From Bacteroidia bacterium (lineage in GTDB: Bacteria; Bacteroidota; Bacteroidia; Chitinophagales; UBA2359): a DNA stretch of 64,000 bases. Shown in pieces: positions 17,070 to 24,578 of the stretch. The position numbers and the translations under genes were made by a program. Numbering within the stretch: position 1 is the stretch's first letter; the number at the start of each line of letters is the position of its first letter. A model generated the notes under the pieces. The model was given only the letters and a program-made list of their open reading frames with translations. It was not told the DNA's origin and made no database searches. The stretch spans positions 29,435-93,434 of the forward strand of contig JAUHXA010000024.1 in assembly GCA_030427245.1 (NCBI GenBank), read 5' to 3'.

Positions 17070-18629
17070 CTAAACAGCCTTCAAATCCAGTTTATCCAAA
17101 TGCTCAAAATCTATTGAAGGAAAATGAAACTTGGCTTCTCGCACCGTTTTCAGAAACAACGCATCTTGTCTCAGTTGATAATAGCACAAAGCTTGATTGT
17201 AATAGACATCTGAAGTATAACCAAACAAGTCAATGGAAAACTTGAAATAAGTCAATGCTTCTTTGTAATACCCCAATTGATAGAAAATACCCGCCATTTC
17301 AAAAGCAAGATCGTTGGGTTCATTGATGTAAAAATACATGTTCCATGTTTGGTGCATCGTTTGTGCCAAGCGAGTTCGTTCTTTTGGGGTAATCTCCTCA
17401 CACGCTTGCTTCAAACGAGGAAGAATTCTGATAAATAGAGCTGCGTCATAAGCTCCCAAACGCAACATACCTATCATATCGGGCATACTCATATTTGCAA
17501 TATACCTATAGCTGAATTTTTTGAAGGTATTGAAGTCATCAGGGCCATATTCATTCACCACACGATGATAGGCAGCTTGGGTTTCCGTATATTTTTCCGC
17601 ATCAGGCAACAAGAATAGAGTTCCCAACTCCAAGTGAAAATTAGAAAATGCAGGGAACATTGTTTTGCCACCTTGTTTTTCGCAGTACAAACCATAAGCG
17701 TGGTAATTGACCCAAAAAGACATACTTCCATGAACAACCATCTCAGGTGTATCCACATCTTCTATCTCCTCCAGTTCATGAAAACCCTTGTCCATTGAAA
17801 TCAACATCAATCCTTGTTGAGACAGTTCTCTCAAATTTTCTAAACATTGAAGTCCTTTGTGAGGAAAAAAAAGATAACTGTCTTCCAACAAGTCTCTATA
17901 GTCTTCCAACACTTCATTCAAAACTGCTTTTTCGTAGAAAGGAACTGTTATCGGACGGAGATCATATACAGTTTCTATTTTTTTGAGTAAGTCCACAGTA
18001 CTCATTTCCTTTGGGTCTTCCTTGATTTGAAGTGTCAACAAACATTCCGATATTTCTTTGTCTTTGACCAAAAAGAGGTCTTTGGGGATGGAGTCGAAAA
18101 AATAATTGGCAATAACCAATAGGGGCTGTGTCAATTCTTTTGAAGAAATCATAAGATTGGAGCGGCGTAGTAAGATTTGATTGCTTTCGATAGCATCAAA
18201 ATAAGCAATGTCCAATATTCCTTTGTCAAAATAAGGCTGAAACTGTGGATGTTTATCAAAAAACTGGAGGTTGTCTTCTACAATGTCGCTCAACACATAA
18301 CAGTAAGAAGGCAGATTCAAGCCCAACTGCATAGTCAATCGTTCGAGGTGTTTGAGAATGTGAAATGCAAAACGTCCATGCCCTGCGCCCAATTCTAAGA
18401 TATAGACTTTTTCTTGTGTTTGCCCTTTGCGGGATAGGTCTTTCAAAAAAGCAAAAATCAATTCAGCGTAGGTTCTCCCGACCAATGAATTGCTGGTAAG
18501 ATGGTGGGGCACAGTTCCTTCACTCCAAGCTTCAATGCCTTCGTTTTGGTAGTAGTCTCGATTAAGTTGCCAAATAAGGCTTTCAGAAAAAGGCTTTTTA
18601 GCCTCAATCTCATAAGTCTGATGATTCAT
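17070..18629 (-). CDS. SAM-dependent methyltransferase-like protein with C-terminal TPR
   Basis: A 519-residue cytoplasmic protein. The SAM-binding motif VYILELGAGHGRFAFHILKHL (about residues 75-95) and the segment LLVIANYFFDSIPKDLFLVKDKE resemble the MidA/NDUFAF7-type class I methyltransferases, which act on protein arginine. The C-terminal region, about 420-519, has TPR-like helices (YQLGYYKEALTYFKFSIDLF, YNQALCYYQLRQDALFLKTVREAKFHFPS). The middle part is family-specific. The combination suggests a protein methyltransferase with its own partner-binding domain, but no substrate can be named. A promoter box is found at 18731-18738. Confidence 0.7.
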   Translation of the reverse strand: MNHQTYEIEAKKPFSESLIWQLNRDYYQNEGIEAWSEGTVPHHLTSNSLVGRTYAELIFAFLKDLSRKGQTQEKVYILELGAGHGRFAFHILKHLERLTMQLGLNLPSYCYVLSDIVEDNLQFFDKHPQFQPYFDKGILDIAYFDAIESNQILLRRSNLMISSKELTQPLLVIANYFFDSIPKDLFLVKDKEISECLLTLQIKEDPKEMSTVDLLKKIETVYDLRPITVPFYEKAVLNEVLEDYRDLLEDSYLFFPHKGLQCLENLRELSQQGLMLISMDKGFHELEEIEDVDTPEMVVHGSMSFWVNYHAYGLYCEKQGGKTMFPAFSNFHLELGTLFLLPDAEKYTETQAAYHRVVNEYGPDDFNTFKKFSYRYIANMSMPDMIGMLRLGAYDAALFIRILPRLKQACEEITPKERTRLAQTMHQTWNMYFYINEPNDLAFEMAGIFYQLGYYKEALTYFKFSIDLFGYTSDVYYNQALCYYQLRQDALFLKTVREAKFHFPSIDFEHLDKLDLKAV

Positions 18630-18730
18630 AGTATAAGCTATTCAAGTGGTGACAAGTGCATCCTAAACTTGGTCAGCCGATACTAAAGGGGAAATATTTA
18701 GTAGAAACAAACGAAGAATGAAACGTGCTT

Positions 18731-18738
18731 CAAAGATA
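18731..18738 (-). promoter_or_regulatory. Putative -7 promoter box
   Basis: The minus strand reads TATCTTTG, an exact TAnnTTTG match, about 100 bp before the methyltransferase-TPR start at 18629. No -33 element is evident. Confidence 0.45.
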
Positions 18739-18782
18739 CAACTAGCCTTTTAAAATCCATCTAATCATTCCTTTTCTAATGA

Positions 18783-21700
18783 CTACTTCATGTAGCTATC
18801 CCTAAAAAACTCCATGTAGGCATTCGCATCTTTGTTTTTGAAATATTGGGTAAAGTTCGATTTAGAAATCACAAACAACTGGTAGCCAATGTCTGCGCCT
18901 TGCATCACTTCTACTTCTTTTTCCTTAGCAGTTGTGTAGTAAATCATTGCTTTATCTGCATTTTCAAACTGCTTGATTAACACCACTTGATGTTCGGAAT
19001 CCAAAAGCATTTGCTGTACTTTGAGGCGGTCGCTATTGAAATTGCCCTTATTGAAGTCGGAGAAATTGTTAATAATCGAATTGATTTTCGAAGTATACCC
19101 TTCCAATGCCACCAAAAAATAGTGCCGGCTATTGGGATTGTAGCTATAAATACTTGATGCAGCTGTTTTCCCACTCGCTTCAGAAGTTTGTCCCTGAAGG
19201 TACTTCAATATTTCCGTTGCTTTGTCTTTCACCTCATCTTCTGGATGTTTCGAAACCACTTCTTCCAAAGCAGCAATGTACTGCTCCTTGTCCTGCGAAT
19301 GTCCTACCACCATTGCCGCTAAAAGGTCAAATTTTGGTTGAAAGGTATTTTCTTCAAATTTTTCATTGACCTCTTTCATTCGTTGGGTTACTTCTTCAAA
19401 TTGTTCCTGTTTGAAGAGTTGGTAGGTTTTTTCGTAGTAAGCCTGCAATTCTTTGCCCTGCTTATTCATTTCATCGAAATAGTTGGGCGACTCAACGATT
19501 TTAGCATATTTTCCATCGGCGTGTTGAGCCAGCAATTGCTTTTTGTATTTTTCAGCATCAGCAGTCAGCCCCAACTTCTTCGAAATCAGGTAGAGACTAT
19601 ACAATACCTCCTCGGCATATTTACTATCGGGATAGCGGCGTTGAAGTTCTTCGTATATTCCTTTTGCCTTTTCGGGATTCTCCAGTTTGTCGTTGTAAAT
19701 CTTGCCCATACCATAGAGTCCATCCTTTATTTTTTGGTCAGACTCATCCATTTTGGTATCCGTCAGAGGAAGAATAGCCATGATTTGTTCACGAGTCAAG
19801 ACTCCTCCATCGGCAGCATTTTGTGCTTGTAATTCTGCTTCGTCCAAACCACTTGTAACGGGATTTGCCGCATCAGTGGAAGAAGTCAGGTAATCTCCAC
19901 TCGAAATCTTACTCGCTATCCGCCAGTTGTTGGCACGAGGACGATCGCCCCACAATACCTTAAACTCTGTTTTACCTCTTTCGACAAGAGCGGGATTGTA
20001 AAACATCCAAGTATCGCTTTTTTTGTCCTTCTTATCCAATTTCGCTTCCAAAGCTGCCAATTGGGCCTGCTTTTTTCGCTCGGCTTCTTCTGCAAAAAAT
20101 TCAATCAGTTCTTCAATACGTTCACTCCTTGCAACATTCGGCAACTTGGCTATTTGCTGCAAACTATCCTGCAATTCGACTGCTTGTGAAAAAGCTACCA
20201 AATCCGAAAGCACTTCTTTTTTTCGAGAGATTTCGTCGTAGTTTTCGTATTCTTTGGTAAGGTAAACAAGCGTGCTATCGTAGAAGATTCCTGCTTGTAC
20301 AAAAGATTCTTTTTCAAAAAATATTTCTGCCAATCGCAAGAATGCCAATGCTTTTTGTTGGTCGTTTGCAGTGCTGACTTCCGCTGCTTTTTTGAAGTAT
20401 TCGGTTGCCAGAGCGATGTCTCCCGCTTCAATGGCTACCTCCGCCATTGCGAAGTAAATCTGGTCTTGTAGGTCTTCGTTTTTATCGTCTTTGAGCATTT
20501 TTTCCAAAGCACTGATGGCATTGTCCGTACTATATACATCGTTTCTCATTTTGGAACGAATCACATTGATACGAGCGTGAAATGCCATATCGTACACAAC
20601 AGGCTTGCTCTTAATGGATTTTTTGAAGGCAGCAATAGCTTCCTCATAATTTTGGTCTTTTTCCTCCAATTGTCCCAACACAAAATACAATCTCGCTCTG
20701 CCTTCTTTTTTACTCACTTTTTTGACTGCTTCCTGCAATGCTTGTTTTGCCTGCCCTCTATTTCCTCGCTTCATAAAGTAGTGGGCTTTGAGAGTGCTGT
20801 ATTCGCCCGCCAATCGCTTGGGAAAAGTATCATCTTCTTCCAATCGGTCTAAAATGGTCGCCGCTTGTCCATACTCTGCCATATCGATGTAAGTGCGAAT
20901 CAGCCATATTTGAGCATCATAGTTTACCAAGTCGTGTGAAAACAAGCCATTGCTGACATATTTTTTAGAGGCTTTTCTTTCTAATTTTTTAAGTTCCTTA
21001 TCCGTTGGCCCTTTATCCTCTTCAATGGTTTCTTCGATTTCAGCCGACATTTCTTCTGCTATTTCCTCTACTACTTCCTCCTCAATGGGCGGTTCCTCTA
21101 TAGGTTCATCCTCTTTCTTCACTTCCTCCTTTGCAGCCTTGCTCTCTTTTTTGGAAGTCTCCTTTTCTTTCTCTGGAGCAGACTCTTTTTCTACTTTGGG
21201 TTTGGTATAAGAAGGAGTATAGGTTTTACCTTTCTTTTTAGCTTTTGCCCGTTTTTTCTTGTCTTTAGCTCTCTGTTTCTGCGCTTGTTCTTTTGCCTTG
21301 GTGCGTTCTTTTTTGGCCTTCGCCTTTTGTTTCGCTTCTGCTTTCTTTTCTTTCTCTCGTTCTTTTTTGGCAGCGGCTCGTTCCTTTAGCGTTTCCTTTT
21401 TGGTTTGTTCACGCTCTTTTTGGGTAGCCTCTCTTTCCTTTTGAGTTTCTTTTTTGGCTTTCGCTTTCTCTTTATCCTTTTCCTTCTTTGCCTTCTCTCT
21501 TTCTTTCTTCAAGGCTTCGGAATTCGATTGACGTTCTTTTTTTTCTGCCTTTCGGTCTTTTGCTCGTTTTTTGGTGCGTTTTTTCTTTGACACAACGGGA
21601 GGTTTTTTGCGAATTTCGCTGTTGTGTTGAGAGGTAATGTATTTAAAGGATTTCACCGCTTTGTCGTAGTCTCCCATCAAAAAACTGGCTTTGCCCAACA

Positions 21701-22121
21701 ACAAATAAGAATCATCTACCCATTTACTATATGGGCGAATTTGAATCATGGCAGAAGTTTTGTCAATGACTGCACTCATTTCGGTGCTTGCGCCCGTTCC
21801 TTCTCCTCCATTGAAGGGGTAAACCAACAAGACATCTTGATAGTTATCTACATTGTCTACAATGAGTTTGGTCGTTCCTTCCCAATACCTGATTGTGGCA
21901 TTGAAGTAGCGATTGTAGCGTGCTACCATGTCTTGATAGCGAAGGTCAAATCCTGATAAGTCTTTGTCCTTTTTTTTCTTTTGAGTTTTGGTAGGAGGTG
22001 GTGTTTTCGTTTCAGTCGAGGTTTCAGTTTTGGGTTGAGTTCGGGATTGTGCGGACACATTCACGTGATTACCAAAAATGAGCAATGCGACAATAAGGAA
22101 TATCTGAGCTACGTTTTTCAA
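18783..22121 (-). CDS. sprE: TPR protein of the T9SS/gliding PorW (SprE) type, with a long KEK-rich segment
   Basis: An exported 1112-residue TPR protein. The signal peptide ends near NVSAQS. The first domain, YQDMVARYNRYFNATIRYWEGTTKL then SKWVDDSYLLLGKASFLMGDYDKAVKSFKYI, matches the SprE/PorW start (arrays of YNxYFN and WxDDxYLLxGK). TPR units recur to about residue 960, and the C-terminus, HYFLVALEGYTSKINSIINNFSDFNKGNF, is the conserved PorW tail. PorW/SprE is a periplasmic component required for T9SS secretion and gliding; known examples are lipoproteins near 870 residues. Here the lipobox cysteine is missing and residues about 180-390 are a Lys/Glu/Ala-rich, mostly helical low-complexity insert. 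Co-occurrence with T9SS cargo at 14975 fits. Confidence 0.75.
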   Translation of the reverse strand: MKNVAQIFLIVALLIFGNHVNVSAQSRTQPKTETSTETKTPPPTKTQKKKKDKDLSGFDLRYQDMVARYNRYFNATIRYWEGTTKLIVDNVDNYQDVLLVYPFNGGEGTGASTEMSAVIDKTSAMIQIRPYSKWVDDSYLLLGKASFLMGDYDKAVKSFKYITSQHNSEIRKKPPVVSKKKRTKKRAKDRKAEKKERQSNSEALKKEREKAKKEKDKEKAKAKKETQKEREATQKEREQTKKETLKERAAAKKEREKEKKAEAKQKAKAKKERTKAKEQAQKQRAKDKKKRAKAKKKGKTYTPSYTKPKVEKESAPEKEKETSKKESKAAKEEVKKEDEPIEEPPIEEEVVEEIAEEMSAEIEETIEEDKGPTDKELKKLERKASKKYVSNGLFSHDLVNYDAQIWLIRTYIDMAEYGQAATILDRLEEDDTFPKRLAGEYSTLKAHYFMKRGNRGQAKQALQEAVKKVSKKEGRARLYFVLGQLEEKDQNYEEAIAAFKKSIKSKPVVYDMAFHARINVIRSKMRNDVYSTDNAISALEKMLKDDKNEDLQDQIYFAMAEVAIEAGDIALATEYFKKAAEVSTANDQQKALAFLRLAEIFFEKESFVQAGIFYDSTLVYLTKEYENYDEISRKKEVLSDLVAFSQAVELQDSLQQIAKLPNVARSERIEELIEFFAEEAERKKQAQLAALEAKLDKKDKKSDTWMFYNPALVERGKTEFKVLWGDRPRANNWRIASKISSGDYLTSSTDAANPVTSGLDEAELQAQNAADGGVLTREQIMAILPLTDTKMDESDQKIKDGLYGMGKIYNDKLENPEKAKGIYEELQRRYPDSKYAEEVLYSLYLISKKLGLTADAEKYKKQLLAQHADGKYAKIVESPNYFDEMNKQGKELQAYYEKTYQLFKQEQFEEVTQRMKEVNEKFEENTFQPKFDLLAAMVVGHSQDKEQYIAALEEVVSKHPEDEVKDKATEILKYLQGQTSEASGKTAASSIYSYNPNSRHYFLVALEGYTSKINSIINNFSDFNKGNFNSDRLKVQQMLLDSEHQVVLIKQFENADKAMIYYTTAKEKEVEVMQGADIGYQLFVISKSNFTQYFKNKDANAYMEFFRDSYMK

Positions 22122-22403
22122 GCTACTAATGCTTTTTAATTATTGTTAAATGATTGTATTGATAAATGATTCAATGGTTTTGTTGTTTTTAGTAAAAAAA
22201 CATTGCAGCCATCAATCACCTTACAATACGACAGTTTTCTATGTGATTAAACGTACAATCAATGGAATATGTTATCATCATTGATGGAAGTTTGAACCAA
22301 TAAAAGGGCAAATTTATTGCTTTCCCCTGATTTTTTAACTAATAAGCCATTTAAAGCCGCAATTTTCCGATATTTGCAGCCCTCGAAAACGAGTTTTTAG
22401 TTT

Positions 22404-23288
22404 ATGGAACGCAAAGATGAAAAACTGCTGGACAAATTGCAGCACAAGTATCGTATGGTGATTATGCAAGACGATACCTTGGAGGAAAAGTATTCTTTTC
22501 GGCTCTCCCAAATGAACTTGTATCTTTTTATCAGCACTGTTTTGATTATAGTGGTCATTTTGGTTTCTTCTGCCATTGTGCTGACTCCCCTCAAGTATTA
22601 TATCAAAGGGTATGGCGACCCTGGTGTTCGCCGTAACATCGTAAACTTGACTTATACTTCTGATTCACTGGAAGATGTGGTGAACAAGCAAGCTGCTTAT
22701 ATCGAAAACATCAAAATGGTTCTGCAAAACCGAGTAGAGGGCGAAGAGGATGTCCAACAAGCTTACAATGAGGAAGACTATGAAGAAGAATCGGAGGACG
22801 ATGGCAAATCGAGTAATCGGTCGGAGGAAGAATTGAGGTTGAGGCAGGAAATAGAACAAAATGAAAATTTTGAATTGTTTGGAGAGGATTCGGACACATA
22901 CGACGAGGGTTTGGTGAATGATTATTTTTTTCCGCCTATCAAGGGCAAGTTTACCGATGGATTTGATGCTTCTGAAGAACATTTTGGAGTAGACATTGCA
23001 GCACCTCTCAACTCACCGGTCAAAACCATTGCAGATGGCATTGTTTTGTTGTCTTCTTGGACTTTGGAAACAGGCTATACGATAGCAATTCAACATGAGG
23101 ATAACATGGTTTCTTTTTATAAACATAATTCGGTTTTATTAAAAAAAGTGGGTAACTTTGTCAAGGCAGGAGAGGCTGTTGCCATTATGGGCGGAACAGG
23201 AGAAAACAGCTCAGGGCCTCACCTACATTTTGAATTGTGGCACAACCAAAGACCCGTTGATCCTACCGAGTACATCAATTTTAATTAA
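22404..23288 (+). CDS. M23 family metallopeptidase, membrane-anchored
   Basis: A cell-wall endopeptidase of 294 residues. An N-terminal cytoplasmic tail (1-38) is followed by one membrane helix (about 39-60), a coiled and strongly acidic linker (90-165) and a C-terminal LytM domain (175-292). Zinc ligands are visible: H193 and D197 in HFGVDIAAP, and H275 in GPHLHFELW, with H273 also catalytic; H241 in the FYKHN segment replaces the usual YAHLS. It sits 26 bp before a bactofilin gene. In Helicobacter (csd1-ccmA) and other bacteria this pairing links a bactofilin filament to local peptidoglycan trimming and cell shape. Confidence 0.9.
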   Translation: MERKDEKLLDKLQHKYRMVIMQDDTLEEKYSFRLSQMNLYLFISTVLIIVVILVSSAIVLTPLKYYIKGYGDPGVRRNIVNLTYTSDSLEDVVNKQAAYIENIKMVLQNRVEGEEDVQQAYNEEDYEEESEDDGKSSNRSEEELRLRQEIEQNENFELFGEDSDTYDEGLVNDYFFPPIKGKFTDGFDASEEHFGVDIAAPLNSPVKTIADGIVLLSSWTLETGYTIAIQHEDNMVSFYKHNSVLLKKVGNFVKAGEAVAIMGGTGENSSGPHLHFELWHNQRPVDPTEYINFN

Positions 23289-23314
23289 TAACCACCTGAA
23301 AAATAACACGATAT

Positions 23315-23794
23315 ATGTTTGGCTCAAAAAAAAATGATCCACAAGAGACTTCCAAAACAACAAGTAGAATGCCTGCGGGTATGGCTAATCAAATCATGGA
23401 AGGAACGGAGATTGAAGGAAAAATCACTTGTATTGGCGACATCCGAATTGATGGTATTTTACATGGTTTGTTGGTCTCCAAAGCCAAAGTGATTGTTGGG
23501 CCTACGGGTTATATCAAAGGAGATGTTGTTTGTGCAAATGCCAATATTCAAGGAAAAATTGACGGCACGATTAAGGTCAAAGAATTGTTGGATCTTAGAA
23601 GTTCTGCACAGATGTTTGGAGAGATTTTGTGCGGCAAATTAGCCGTTGAAGCTGGAGCGATTGTGAATGGTACTTGCAAAATGCCTGAGGGTGATTTGGA
23701 TATTGACCAAGCTCATTCAAAAGCATTAAATTTAAAATCAGGTAGTGATGCAAGAGAAAGAAACCAACCAGGGAAAAAAGCGACTGTCAGCTGA
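23315..23794 (+). CDS. Bactofilin (polymer-forming cytoskeletal protein)
   Basis: A 159-residue cytoskeletal protein. The central beta-helix domain, about residues 30-125, starts at GTEIEGKITCIGDIRIDGILHG and repeats as VIVGPTGYIKGDVVCANANIQGKIDGTIKVKE, typical of bactofilins. The short N- and C-terminal tails are disordered. Bactofilins form non-nucleotide-dependent filaments at the inner membrane and position cell-wall enzymes; the M23 peptidase upstream is the expected partner. Its 3' end overlaps the next gene by about 47 bp in another frame, implying translational coupling. Confidence 0.92.
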   Translation: MFGSKKNDPQETSKTTSRMPAGMANQIMEGTEIEGKITCIGDIRIDGILHGLLVSKAKVIVGPTGYIKGDVVCANANIQGKIDGTIKVKELLDLRSSAQMFGEILCGKLAVEAGAIVNGTCKMPEGDLDIDQAHSKALNLKSGSDARERNQPGKKATVS

Positions 23795-23978
23795 TTATGG
23801 TAGATATACAGGCATTGCTTTTCAGATGATTGCAGTGTTGTTGATGGGTGGCTTTGGAGGTTTGAAAGCAGATGAATACTTTCAAACTTCTCCTATTTTG
23901 ACTGTGGTACTGAGTTTGTTGGCGGTTTTGCTGGCGATGGTGATGGTTGTACGTGAGTTTGTTGGCAAGAAGAAGTAA
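23748..23978 (+). CDS. AtpZ/AtpI-family small membrane protein
   Basis: A 76-residue protein from the ATG at 23748 (a GTG three bases upstream is also possible). After a charged N-terminus with RLSADYGRYTGIAFQMIAVLLMGGFGGLKADEYF come two membrane helices, the AtpZ pattern. AtpZ/AtpI proteins assist assembly of the membrane ring of F-type ATP synthase or transport Mg2+/Ca2+ for it. Unusually, no atp genes follow; the gene overlaps the bactofilin gene and is followed by another membrane protein and then an unrelated secreted protein. Confidence 0.75.
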   Translation: MQEKETNQGKKRLSADYGRYTGIAFQMIAVLLMGGFGGLKADEYFQTSPILTVVLSLLAVLLAMVMVVREFVGKKK

Positions 23979-24061
23979 GATGTGACACGAGAGAGGTCAG
24001 AATAATGTTTCATTTAACAATACCCCCTCACATTCAGTATCTAATATCTAATATCTAAACA

Positions 24062-24442
24062 ATGCCTATTTCTTCTATTCTTAAAAATGTTGTTTTATTT
24101 GCTGCAATCGTTGGCTTGGGTTTGGGCGCATTGCAGTACCTTCAATTGTTGGGTGCACATCCAGATTTTGCGTGGATATGCTTTGTGTTTTTCACCCTTC
24201 TTACCCTCCTCACTATTTACATTACTTCTATTTCGGCGAAGGCAAGCAATAAAGTAAAAGGAACGACTATGATTTTGGGTGCGATGGGCATCAAATTTCT
24301 CTTTAGTATGTTCTTAATTTTGGGCTATATATTGGCTGTTCGTCCCGACAATGCTCGATTTATTCTTCCCTTTTTTGTGCTGTATATTTTGTTTACAGTA
24401 ATCGAGACGAATTATTTATTGAAGATTACAAAAACACAATAG
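24062..24442 (+). CDS. Small four-helix membrane protein, possibly ATP synthase-associated
   Basis: A 126-residue, very hydrophobic protein with four predicted membrane helices (NVVLFAAIVGLGLGALQYL, FAWICFVFFTLLTLLTIYI, TTMILGAMGIKFLFSMFLILGYILAV and FILPFFVLYILFTVIETNYLL). The KFLFSMFLILGY segment and the position behind an AtpZ-like gene recall the unnamed protein that precedes atpB in many Bacteroidota, but the synthase genes are absent here. A short tandem TATCTAA repeat (24038-24058) fills the leader just before the ATG. Confidence 0.55.
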   Translation: MPISSILKNVVLFAAIVGLGLGALQYLQLLGAHPDFAWICFVFFTLLTLLTIYITSISAKASNKVKGTTMILGAMGIKFLFSMFLILGYILAVRPDNARFILPFFVLYILFTVIETNYLLKITKTQ

Positions 24443-24462
24443 CATAGGGTTTTGTTTGTTTT

Positions 24463-24491
24463 TTGAAGTTTTGAAGAATACTTTATTTTTG
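24463..24491 (+). promoter_or_regulatory. Promoter for the secreted HExxH protein
   Basis: TTG at 24463-24465, 18 bp of spacer and TATTTTTG at 24484-24491 match the -33/-7 consensus of the Bacteroidota housekeeping sigma factor. Predicted start of transcription is near 24498, leaving an 80-base leader to the ATG at 24579. Confidence 0.6.
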
Positions 24492-24578
24492 TGGTAAGTG
24501 ACAAATTCTTAACGAGATAGTCCAAGCAAATTTTCAAAGTCTCCTTTTAATTTAGTTCAATCCTAAACCCCCAAAACC

